Assembly: GCA_033026295.1 (NCBI GenBank)
Contig: CM065176.1
Span: 11,759,945 to 11,823,944, forward strand
Direction of reading: 5' to 3'
Length of the DNA stretch: 64,000 bases
Source of the DNA: Channa striata
Taxonomy: Eukaryota > Chordata > Actinopteri > Anabantiformes > Channidae
Below the pieces are notes generated by a model, which was not told where the DNA came from, searched no databases, and worked only from the letters and a program-made list of their open reading frames with translations. Made by a program: the position numbers and the translations under genes. Each line of letters opens with the position of its first letter. Position 1 is the first letter of the stretch. Shown piece after piece: positions 28,372 to 38,658 of this stretch.

Positions 28372-28381
28372 GCGCATGCGC
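28372..28381. promoter_or_regulatory. rccd1: NRF1 site in rccd1 promoter
   Basis: GCGCATGCGC is the consensus palindrome for NRF1 and lies 91 bp before the rccd1 ATG, in a locally GC-rich stretch. This is typical of TATA-less housekeeping promoters. Confidence 0.65.
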
Positions 28382-28471
28382 AGTGTGTCCCGGTGTTGCA
28401 TTCACGAGTGTTCAAACTTTGCGGAAAACTGCGTTTGACGGTCCGGCAGCGACCGAGGCGAAGCGCCTTCA

Positions 28472-30814
28472 ATGCGGTGGTTTGGGTTTGGCTTCAACGC
28501 ATTTGGACAGATATGCGTCTCTGAGAAACCGAGAAAAGACGGCGGCAGCGACGTCGTCAAAGTGATTTCTCCGACAGAGCTCGGTGGTCATGCGGACACA
28601 AGCGGTTGCTGCGGACAGACGAGTCAAATCCGGGCCAGCTGGAGCCGAAGAGCATCGTTGCATTTAGATGGTGTGTGTGTCATAGATGTAACAGCTGTTG
28701 AAACCCGGGCAGGAAGACGCAGTAACGCGGGTTTCATCTGTGCTCTAGCCCCCAGGTGTGTGTGCTTGGCCGGCTTCAGGGCAGCCGTCTCCGGCGGGTC
28801 CTGTGGCATTTGCAGGGAGGAGAGCCGTGGCTGTAAGGATGCTCTCATCACCGAGTCCCACTTGATCCTCTCTTTCCCAGATCGGATTGAATCGTGGGAT
28901 CTGCAGAAGGAAGAAAAGACTCCGTCATGGGTCATGGAAGTAAACCCCCATGTAGAAGGCTCTGGTAATGTGCACAAGTTGGTGTTGTCATAGATTTGTG
29001 AAACAAGTTTTAGGTTTTTGAAACACAATTCAAATGCAGTAAGAACTCTAAATGATAGAGGATAGCTTTCAAGACTAAGATCCTGAACTGGGGTCAAAGT
29101 TCCTCTACTACATTATAACGTGCTATCCTTGTGTTCATCCTAAAGCCTTTGAGACACTTAGCTAAAGAGTCCACCTCTTACTTATTCCCAGGACCCTCTC
29201 TGAATCTCCCCTTGGTCTCTGGGGGTTACGTAGCTCCAAAACCTCCTTTCTACCATTCCTTATCACCACACCTGAAAGCTAAAAGTCTGGCACTGGGTGC
29301 TGAGCACGCCATCCTCCTCAGTTCTTCTGGAGCGGTGTACACCTGGGGATTGGGCAGGTAGACCTCACACACATGTCACATGTCTTTAGAATCATAATTC
29401 AGGATCTGAGCCACATCCTGTTATTTTGTGTGAGCATGTGTTTTTTTTAACAGCCACGGGCAACTGGGGCATGGGGGTCTCAGCTCTGAGGAGGAGCCCA
29501 GAACAGTGGAGGCTCTCTGGGGGATGCAGATGCAATCTGTAGCTACTGGAGGCTGGCATTCTGTCTGTATTAGTGGTAAGAGTATTATGCAAAATATGTT
29601 GGCAGTGAAACCAACGGAGAAAAAAGACAACTTTAAATGTGTCTTTCTTTATAGATGGGGGAGACCTTTATGTGTGGGGCTGGAATGAAAGTGGCCAGCT
29701 TGGACTTCCATCACGAGGTTTAAGGAAAGCTCTGCAGCAGAAAAGCAGCCAACAAGCAGGTATGTCTGTTTTTTAAAATAAAATGTGCATTTTTGTGAAA
29801 TATAGTACATATGTATTCTTCAGTTGAGTGTTCTTTGTTTTGTGTAATGTGCCCCACATTAGGGCTTTTGCCAGGTATGCTGCTTGTAATATTCATTTTA
29901 CTTAATAAGATTAATGGTATTGAATAGAGGTGGTGTGCCAAGACACCAGCACATCTCCAGTTGAAGAGCCACAACAGGGAGAGGAACATGAAGAGGTATT
30001 CATTTCAATCCAGGCGTTCCCAGCTCTGCTGGATGTCACTCCATCATGTGAAGTCAGGAAAATCAGCTGTGGGTCTCGCCACACAGCTGCAGTAACAAGT
30101 AAGAAGTGTCTTTTAACAAAATACTTATAATATTGATGCATATTTCTTTATTAGCATTGACACTGTCATTTTTATCTCATGTTTTTTAATTACAGCCAGT
30201 GGTGACCTCTACACTTGGGGCTGGGGTATATTTGAATTTTAAGCAAACCTAACTCATAATTGATATGAAAGATGCCACAGTGGCAAGAAAATATTTGAGA
30301 AAACTTGGTTTTCAGCATTGACAGTTAATTATCATCTAAGGCTCAAGTACACACACACACACACACCCCTCATTGAGCAGCACCTTTGAGCTCACCAGGT
30401 GAGTTCAGTAAAGACTTGAACTGAAATTAAAACTTGTAACTGTTTATTATTTTCAGCACATTTGCGTTTGCAACTAAATTGAAGATCAGATCACATTTTA
30501 AAATGAAAACGAGGTAATTCTGCTGGGTTCACATGCATTTTCTTGCCACTTTAAACACAAAACTGCCAGAAGCAGCATCTGACATTAATATAAACACATC
30601 AGTAAATAGTTAATATTTGTATTTTGATACTGATATTTGCTCTTCCACCATTTCAGGGGAATATGGCCAACTTGGACACCAGACCTTAATCAGTTCAGAT
30701 GAGCCACAGTGTGTGGAGTTCTTCAGGGGACAGCAAATGCGGGTTGTTGATGTAGTGTGCGGGGCGTGGAACACTTTCGCTGCTGTCATCAAGGAGGAAG
30801 TAGCTTGCTCTTAA
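28472..30814 (+). CDS. rccd1: RCC1 domain-containing protein 1
   Basis: RCC1-like beta-propeller protein; the human protein partners the JmjC demethylase KDM8. Exons: 28472-28670, 28785-28964, 29192-29357, 29454-29575, 29655-29759, 29928-30098, 30196-30225, 30657-30814. They sum to 377 codons (376 aa), the length I know for human RCCD1. The N terminus WFGFGFNAFGQ matches the family. RCC1 repeats are seen in LGAEHAILLSSSGAVYTWG, SHGQLGHG, TGGWHSVCIS, DLYVWGWNESGQLGL, SCGSRHTAAVT, DLYTWGWG and EYGQLGH. Exon 7 is only 30 nt. Intron 1 (28671-28784) is 114 nt, a multiple of three without stop codons, so retained transcripts would add 38 residues. I splice it out because the joined text aligns better and restores 376 aa. 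The gene starts close behind unc45a, as in human. Confidence 0.93.
30279..30550. mobile_element. Tc1-like MITE in rccd1 intron 7, about 272 bp
   Basis: The ends are exact inverted repeats: AGTGGCAAGAAAAT (30279-30292) and its reverse complement ATTTTCTTGCCACT (30537-30550). The right arm is preceded by GGGTTCACATGC and, further in, GAAGATCAGATCACATTTTA. Both are words I recall from a common teleost Tc1-like family that begins with CAGTGGCAAGAAAAAGTATGTGAACC. A short CA repeat lies inside at 30349-30366. There is no coding sequence. The family assignment is from memory of the terminal sequence. Confidence 0.75.
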
Positions 30815-31529
30815 AAATACTTTTACTACAACAATCCCCCTGATAAACATGGACAGTGGACTTTGGATAACATATCAAGAACTAAATGTTATACTGTTGG
30901 ATTAAAAACAATTTGCCCCTTCTTTTGAATTTTCTTTTTTCAGATCATCACAGTCCACCACTGTGATGTCAAGGACCTCAATTTGGGTTTGCTTTTGAAA
31001 AGACAGTTGTGCAACATACATTTTGTTTCTTTTAGCATGCTCAGAGGTGAATTCACTCACTGAAGATGCCTGCCCTGAACACTTTGGATTGTGCCTGAAT
31101 AACAGACTGATGACCATTCTCCCTCAGAATCTGAAGGAGAGAATCAGAATCCACCCAAACCCTGAAGCTGCAAAGCATCCCCAGATCATCACACTATTAG
31201 CATTACCCCTCTGCTTGAGCATAAGTAAACTGCAGAAACCAAGAGGGGCTAAATACTTTTCCACACATTTCTGTATTTAATATTTAACATTTTTTACACA
31301 TATAAAAAAAAAACATAAGAGTTAAAATATTTTACAAAATGTACACTATGTAAAACAAATAAGGGGGTAGAATCCAAAGGTACAGTAACAGTCTACCAGT
31401 AACAGTCTTAGATGGGCTCCAGTTCCTTGGAACCCTGAACAGTTAAAGCAGTTATAGATAATGGATGGAAAGATCGAAACTTGAACATCCTTTTAAGAAT
31501 TAAATTGATGCATTTCCACACCCAGGTCT
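30815..31529. other. Convergent 3' UTRs of rccd1 and cib1 copy A
   Basis: The two genes point at each other here. ATTAAA at 30901-30906 is a possible rccd1 polyadenylation signal. The open frame at 31023-31280 resembles no protein I know and ends in text resembling repeat DNA, so I do not call it. No other feature seen. Confidence 0.5.
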
Positions 31530-32974
31530 TCACAGCACAATCTTGAAAGAACTGAGAAGAAAATCAATAATGGCAACAGTTATATATAACAGAACTTACT
31601 TGAGTAAAACAACAATGATAATATGATTAATGATGTAATTACCTGACAAAATCTGGTGACCTTGAAACGACATGCTGAAACTCTGACAGGTTTACAGTTC
31701 CATCCTTGTCAATATCCGACTCTTCAAGGATCTACAAAACAGTAATCGATAATGTTAGGCCTAGTGATAAATTTGCATACTAACATGTGATAACATGTTA
31801 AATAACCAAGAAAAATCTGTGAACTCACATTGTTGATGAGCTGTTTCACTTTGTCATCCTTGAGGCTTGTGTCTTCTGTCTCTCCAGTAAGAAGGTTAAT
31901 CAATTTTTCAAGATCACCACACCCCAAGGTTCCATCATCATCAAAGTCTGAAAATACAAATATGCATATTACACTTACCTATGATAATCTGTATTATTAA
32001 TAACAAGTTCAGTTGTTTTCAACAGATTTACCAAATATACGAAAGGCATAGTGGGATTTGATTTCCAGAGTTGCAGAATCACTGAAGGCACTCAGAAGAT
32101 CCAGAAAGTCCTCAAATGTGAGGCTTCCATTGTTCATTTCAGAAGTTGAGAACACATGGCAGATCCTGTCTCTGAACGGGTTGTACTGGGAAAAGAACAG
32201 TGGCAGCACAGGTTATGAATATTTAAAGCACTTCTTCCTCAAGCACATGAAAATCCATATTAAGCAGTGAAACAACCACTATGCATTCAGCCCTTCACAT
32301 CAAGCCACACTTCCTTTGTTCTACATTTAAATATCATTTTACCTGAAGTTCTAGGACTGTAATAATCTTGTGTTTTGGTACTCTGGAGGTTTGTAGTTCA
32401 GGGGGTCTCTTCTTACCCTCAAAAAGTTGAATAAATTTCTTGTGAGCTCTAAAAAAACCACCAAAAATGAGACGCTACAACTTAATGATTCATCAAAATA
32501 TACAATACTGAATTGATTATAATCCCATGAAGATGAACACTTACAGAAGAATCTCTTGTTTTGTTAAGAATGTCAGTTCCTGAAAGTAGAGGCCAGCATG
32601 AAAGCAACGAAGAGAACAAACATTAGCTATCTGTCACTGGAATATTTAACAAAGCCTATTATCTGACATAAGAAAAATTTACTTTTGCATTGACTTATAA
32701 ACAATTCACATTAGCTGGTTAAGTATACTAGTTTTTAAGGAATATAGAATATGATGCAGGCTGATGATAAGGCTCCAATAATAAACATTAGCTACATTAA
32801 TATGATTAACATTATCACACTGTCCTCGGTTATTACTTTAGCTAAGTTGAAATCTTCCATAACTGGGCAGCTAACACCTGCTTTTTACACACATTATGCC
32901 CAGCTTATGATTTTGGCACCTACTTCATATTTTAAGAGCGAATCCTTATCAAGTTGACTTGCACCGGTCCCCAT
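31530..32974 (-). CDS. cib1: Calcium and integrin-binding protein 1, tandem copy A
   Basis: EF-hand protein that binds calcium and the cytoplasmic tail of integrin alpha-IIb, among other partners. Exons 5' to 3': 32924-32974, 32545-32579, 32343-32448, 32032-32185, 31829-31947, 31643-31731, 31530-31551. They total 192 codons (191 aa), the human CIB1 length. The start MGTGASQL keeps glycine 2 for N-myristoylation. ELTFLTKQEILLAHKKF and NPFRDRICHVFSTSE match CIB1. Calcium-binding EF-hands 3 and 4 are DFDDDGTLGCGDLE and DIDKDGTVNLSEF, and the end SPDFVSSFKIVL is the CIB1 C terminus. The exon 3 segment (about residues 30-64) differs strongly from copy B. A second gene of identical exon phase follows 1.7 kb upstream on the same strand. 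Assignment to CIB1 rather than CIB2-4 rests on sequence and on the neighbouring GDPGP1. Confidence 0.93.
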
Positions 32975-33061
32975 ATTGGAATTTTCCACTCGAAAATATT
33001 CTTTTGTTGTAAACAGTTTCCCGACGAACTACTACAAACGTTTGTTTAGGCAGGTATATTT

Positions 33062-33130
33062 CACTTCCTGTTTCTGGGTGGCGCGCTCTCTTCCCGTATG
33101 CAGCCACGTGACGGTTTCCATAGTGACGTA
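33062..33130 (-). promoter_or_regulatory. cib1: cib1 copy A promoter block
   Basis: Upstream of copy A on its own strand. It contains an ETS-like CACTTCCTGTTTCTGG and the block GGTTTCCATAGTGACGTA (33113-33130), which includes a CRE/ATF-like TGACGTA. Both are repeated in the same order in front of copy B. Conservation between copies is the evidence for function. Confidence 0.5.
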
Positions 33131-34681
33131 CATCAACCGGTAGGCAGAATCTGATGACAGCTTCTCAGTGTGTCACAGATGTGTGATTTTCTTCTTTTCT
33201 AATCAACCCCTCACATTTATTTTGTGAACGTTTTTTGTAGATTCCCAAACTGGGAACCGCTGAACAAAAACCCTACAGCCAAAAAATTCTGTTCATACCT
33301 TGATGCATGTGTCAGACTTGCAGCGTGGCGTAATTGACGTGGTCTGATGAAATGTGTGGGTACATGTATCTCATCTTGCATCATTTGAAGTGATATATGT
33401 TGCTGACATCTCGGTGCCTTGTCCATGACTCGACATGTTAGAGCGGTGTTGGTGGGAAGCCTAATTAGATTGATAACAGAAACCATCTAGTTCTTTTTCC
33501 AATTTTATGGGCCAAAAACTTTGTTTTAAAATGTTTTTTTTTTTTCATTTTGGGCAAAGTAAGATCGTCCTGTGGCCCTTCTTACCTCCCAGCTATGTCC
33601 TCTACATGCTTTGAAAAAAAACGCCTCAAATCTGCCACCTAAAAACGTCAAAAGATGCTCGGATTGTACCCAGGTAGTGCTCTGTCAGGCGTTTACTGCA
33701 GCTGTTTTCACTTCCTGGGTTTTTTTGAGGTGGCATTTAGTATTCACTAAGTGAAATGCATACAGCTGATGGACCTAAAAAAACATTGAATTGCTTTAAC
33801 TATATGTTTCACTTCATTACTTCTACTGTTTTCAAACACTTTTCATCCCACCATTCTGATACAAGTTGATATTTGATGAGATTTGTCTGATCAGTTGATG
33901 TTGTTTCAGAGCCCTTTAAGCTTTTTGACATGTGTTGATTCTGATTCTGAGATAGACTGGCAACTTGTCCAGGCTGTACCCCAGTGACAGCTGGTATAGG
34001 CTCCAGACTAGTTTGTTAAGTTTGCATCCCCTTATGCAGTTTAATGTAGGAGGATGCAATGCAATCCTTATTATAACACAATATGATTTACCGGCTTGCA
34101 CACTTGATTATTGTCTGTTAAATAAACACCTTTACCAGCTAAATGTGCATTAAATATTAAGTTAATGAAAATAATGCTTTACTCTGATTTTGTTTATGTT
34201 TTTACTGTTAAAGTGTTAGAGTTTGGGTTAACTGGATTGTTTATTTGTATTTGTTCTGAAGCTGAAATGCACTTAACCCTCGGGGTTAGACAAAGTTTTT
34301 TTGTTTTGTTTTTTACACAGGGTCGGGTGGTCTTGGATATCAGATTTTTTTCAATGATAACATTTTGAAAACAGAATTTTATGCATACACATTTTGCCTT
34401 TGATTTATATTTTGTTTAAAGATTAGAAACCAATTAGTATGATATACACAGAAAAATTGGAGAAGTCAAAGAAGGGCAAATACTCACATTTCTATATTTA
34501 TTAAATGTTCAATTTTATTTACATTAGTTTGTTTTCACAAATAACATATGAAATGATTAAAAGAGAGAAATCCACTAATAAATACAAGGCTACTATATAA
34601 AAATTCTTAGAAACATTAGAAATTTTAACACCATTATATAACATTCACTGCGGGGTGCATTTTGACATCTTGATAGAAGGC
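33131..34681. other. Spacer between the two cib1 copies
   Basis: AT-rich intergenic DNA with poly-T runs and no gene that I can support. The left end is upstream sequence of copy A. The right end is 3' UTR of copy B, whose AATAAA (minus strand) is at 34497-34502, about 180 nt past the stop. Confidence 0.6.
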
Positions 34682-37250
34682 TCACAGCACAATCTTGAAA
34701 GAACTGTGGAGAAATTAATAGCAGAAGTTACAGTGAGCAAAATTAATTGGGGAAAATGTGCAGTGGAAATAGTATTCTGATTCCTTATTACCTGACAAAA
34801 TCTGGTGATCTTGAAATGACATGTTGAAACTCTGAGAGGTTGACAGTTCCGTCCTTGTCAATGTCTGACTCTTCAAGGATCTACAAAACATGCAAAGGAA
34901 GCTATTTCTGACACAACGGTTTACCAACATGAAACCATCCAGATTGCATCTTGGCATTTTCAAAGTATGAAAGCATCTTTGAACTCACATTGTTGATGAG
35001 CTGTCTCATTTCCTCACTGGTTAGTCTTGTGTCATCTGTCTCTCCAGTCAGACAGTTAACCAGTTTCTCCAGATCAGCACAGCCTAGGGTTCCATCACCA
35101 TCAAAGTCTGAAAATACAAATATGCATTTTAAACCTAATAACCACCTTACACAGTTCTGTTTCTGGAATTTTTAATTATTAATTAAGAAGGCTTCTAAGC
35201 TCCACCTTCCATTTTGTGTACTGTGCCACAGTGAACTTTGACCATTTCATGCTTCAGTCACCATAATAAAGTTTATAACCTAAATGCTTTGAAAGATGTA
35301 CAATTTTTAATATCATAATTGATGTTTTAAATATTTAGGGCTATCATTAAAATGATATTACAAGGCTACATAAGGACCTAAGCCATGCAAAGGTACTCTT
35401 CTATAGCCCTGTTCACTTTCTTAGCCTCATTTGAGGTTACATTATAATTTCTCTGCCATAAAATACAGCTTGTAGGATAGGCTGGTTCTATAAAGAGAAA
35501 TACAACTCACTTAAAAGAAACATTTGTTTTTTCTTTTTAGGTCAGGGCTTAAAAAAATGAAATAATTTAATTAACCTTTACAACTTAGTAAAGACTTACT
35601 TAGAGTTAAGTTAAGTTATTGGTACTGTGTGTAAATCTCCTCAGGTAATTTACTTAAGACTGGACTATATCAACTGAAACACTGATTTCCCACACATCTA
35701 AATGTACCTTTAATTTCAAGCCCCTTTGAAATGTAAACTGTTATTGACTGAAGTATTCTAAATGGTGATGGTTTAAACACAGCAAAGAATCCACACTAAG
35801 TTAAGCTTTAGCAGAAATGGAGGAGTAGATTATCTGGACTAACAACAGGGATTATTAAAGGGTCATTATGCACATTTGCAGTTGATTCATTACCTAATGT
35901 GCTGTTGTTCTGTCCTACAAACGTATAGTCAGAATTATTAGTGACTCACCTCAAAAATAAGTATCTGACCAACAAGTCACTAGATTTGTCACAATTGTTT
36001 TTTCGCTACTAGCCTCCTAAGTTACTATAGGGAGAAAGTGAGTACATTGTTGAGAAGACGAACTGTTGTTGAGAAGACAGCGCTGAGTTAGAGAGAGAGA
36101 GAAAGGGCTGTTTTGGTACTGATGCTCAGAACTTGTTGTCCCCCACATATAACATCTATACCCTCAAACCTGATGGAGGTTGCTGTCATCATCGCCTTAC
36201 TAATACTCGAATCATAACAAAAATAAAAACATCTCTTTTGGCAAGAAAAGGGTTGTCTTTGAAACGGTCGTAACCTTACAGATATATAATAATAACAACC
36301 CGCTAAGGTTTATAAATCTGTATTTACCAAATATCCGAAAGGCATAGTGGGATTTGATTTCCAGAGTAGCAGAATCACTGAAGGCACTCAGGAGATCCAG
36401 AAAGTCCTCAAATGTGAGGCTTCCATCTTTCTGTTCAGATGTTGAGAACACATGGCAGATCCTGTCTCTGAACGGGTTGCACTGGGAAAACAAAAAGGTG
36501 TCACTAAAGGTCACTGTACTTCCAGCACCTTCTCCAAATATACCGATAAACCACATTATGCATGAATAGTACACATTAAGCAGTTCACAAGACAAACGTC
36601 TTCTGTTTTACTCATAAATACTTATTTTTTACCTGGAGTTCTGGCAGTTTAACAATTTTGTCCATGGTTAACCTAAAATGTCGAGTGTCTGGAGGGTTTT
36701 TCTTATCCTCATGCAATTCAACGAATCTCTTGTGAGCACTAAAAAAAAGAAAGCACAATCCACAACTCAATGATTTACCTAAACAAACTATTGATTCTAT
36801 ACTGATTTCTGAATGTCTTTATTAGGTGATCACTTACAGAAGGATTTCCTGTTTGGTCAAGAATGTCAGTTCCTAGAAGTAGAAGTGAGCCATGTTAGTT
36901 GCACGTAAGCATGAGATGGTTTTTGAACACTTGTCCGACATAACAAAGTTAACATCGAGCGGACGTTTTTGAAAAGTAACATTCAACTTGTGTTTAACTA
37001 CTTTACACGGGAAACTACGACGACTAACAGCCAGTAAGGCAAATCTCTTCCTACAACCGACGGCAGTAACGTTGCTTTGCATTCAGGCTAAGATGGCTGT
37101 TACTCCGTCCACCTCCGTTACTGGGCCTCAAACAACTGTTGTCAACTTTAGCCACTGTTAGCCACCAGAACGTAACACCGCGCAACAAAAACCACTTACT
37201 TGATATTCGGAGACATCCTCCTTGCTAAGTTGACTTGTGCTGGTTCCCAT
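34682..37250 (-). CDS. cib1: Calcium and integrin-binding protein 1, tandem copy B
   Basis: Second intact cib1 gene with the same seven-exon structure and exon lengths as copy A: 37200-37250, 36838-36872, 36633-36738, 36328-36481, 34989-35107, 34792-34880, 34682-34703 (191 aa). The start is MGTSTSQLSKED, with glycine 2 kept. EF-hands 3 and 4 are DFDGDGTLGCADLE and DIDKDGTVNLSEF. Its exon 5 text (CLTGETDDTRLTSEEMRQLI) is closer to human CIB1 than that of copy A, so B may be the more ancestral copy. Exons 4 and 6 are nearly identical to copy A, while exons 1, 3 and 5 are not. It begins about 1.4 kb past the 3' end of the titin-like gene, on the same strand. Confidence 0.93.
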
Positions 37251-37330
37251 ACTGAAACTGTCGATTTGAATATGTACTTTTGTTGTTGTAAATAGTTACA
37301 CACCGAACTACGAGTTTATTTTGAATGGCT

Positions 37331-37401
37331 TACTTCCGGTTTCTGGTTAGAGCGTCCTTTCTTCCTGTATTTACATACGTAATGGTTTCTATAGTGACGT
37401 A
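37331..37401 (-). promoter_or_regulatory. cib1: cib1 copy B promoter block
   Basis: ACTTCCGGTTTCTGG (an ETS-type core) followed at the same spacing by GGTTTCTATAGTGACGTA (37384-37401), matching the block before copy A with one difference. The duplication therefore included the promoter. Confidence 0.5.
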
Positions 37402-38102
37402 TTTGTCAAAACGTCAACAATCAGCAACGGTGTAACAGTGGCGGAGAGGATGTTCTTAGAAAGTTTTTACTGTGCTGTTCTGATGTACAAGTTAAGGTGC
37501 TGTCATGTGTCCTTACATATGCAATCATATCATATCTTGTGCACACGCTGTGTCCTCTTATAAAATCAGCAGGCTTGTAGGGATCCTCGTGTTTGACAGT
37601 TATAAACGATTTCCCACTTCAGCTTCAAATAAACTTTAGAGGAAGTCACATTTTGCATTATTACACAGCAAACTCTAATTCTTTCCTTAAATTAAATATT
37701 TAAATGGCTAACTTGTAGTATAGTAAATTTTACAAGCTAGAATATCTCACATTACATTAAAATATTTTGAGTTGCACTCATTAATGACTACAATGGGTGA
37801 GAAAGAGGGTGAATGAAGTGATTATGAACTGTCACAATATATGATGTGAACTAATAGTGTCAAGCTAATGTGACAAAATAAAGGGTTTTCCCTGAATATT
37901 TTAAATATTATATCTAAAATCAATAAGAGTAAAAATTACTTGGCAGTTAAATGTGTTTGACTAAATGAAGTAGTGTAAAATGGAAAATCAAAATTTTCCA
38001 TGACATAATCAAGTACTCTTCTAATGCCACTTTGTTCGCTCATCTTTATCTTGTTTGGTTTATTAAAAAATAGAATAACTTTCTCACAAAACATCTAAAA
38101 GG

Positions 38103-38183
<81 letters not shown>

Positions 38184-38658
38184 TTTATTTTTTAAGTTAA
38201 CAACAAACATTATTGTCTCAAATCTTTTGGAGCGTTATTATGCCATCTAGTGTTAATGCTTTTTGTTTTGCCCATAACTTGTGCAATATACAATAAGGTT
38301 TGTCATTATCTTTGTTTTATTTTTGTATCACAAACAGGATTTTTTCCACTTGCAGCAGAATAAAACAAAATACCAATATCAGTGCATTTTCTAATCTAAA
38401 ATAATGTCATTGATTATACTAATATACACACATGAAAAAATCAATCTGACAATATAACTACAAAAAAAAACAGTTTCTTGTAATTTATTGATTCACATAG
38501 CATTTGCTAATTGCCTATTTTAGGAACTGAATACAATTCACTAATATATATGACTCAACCATCTAAAAACCAACAGTGAATGTGCCATAGATGAGAAATG
38601 GGTGAGGACCTTGGCAAGAAAATCTAAAGATGACCTATACTACTGGAAAGGAAACAAG
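37402..38658. other. Spacer between cib1 copy B promoter and the titin-like gene
   Basis: AT-rich, no exon recognised. AATAAA on the minus strand at 38484-38489 is the likely polyadenylation signal of the titin-like gene, about 170 nt past its stop. Confidence 0.6.
38105..38180. repeat. (AT)38 microsatellite
   Basis: A 76-bp uninterrupted AT tract, the longest simple repeat in the window. Confidence 0.98.

Noticed and set aside
31023..31280. 85-codon frame between rccd1 and cib1
   Set aside because: No recognisable domain; the 3' part reads like repeat DNA; it does not match PRC1, the human neighbour of RCCD1.
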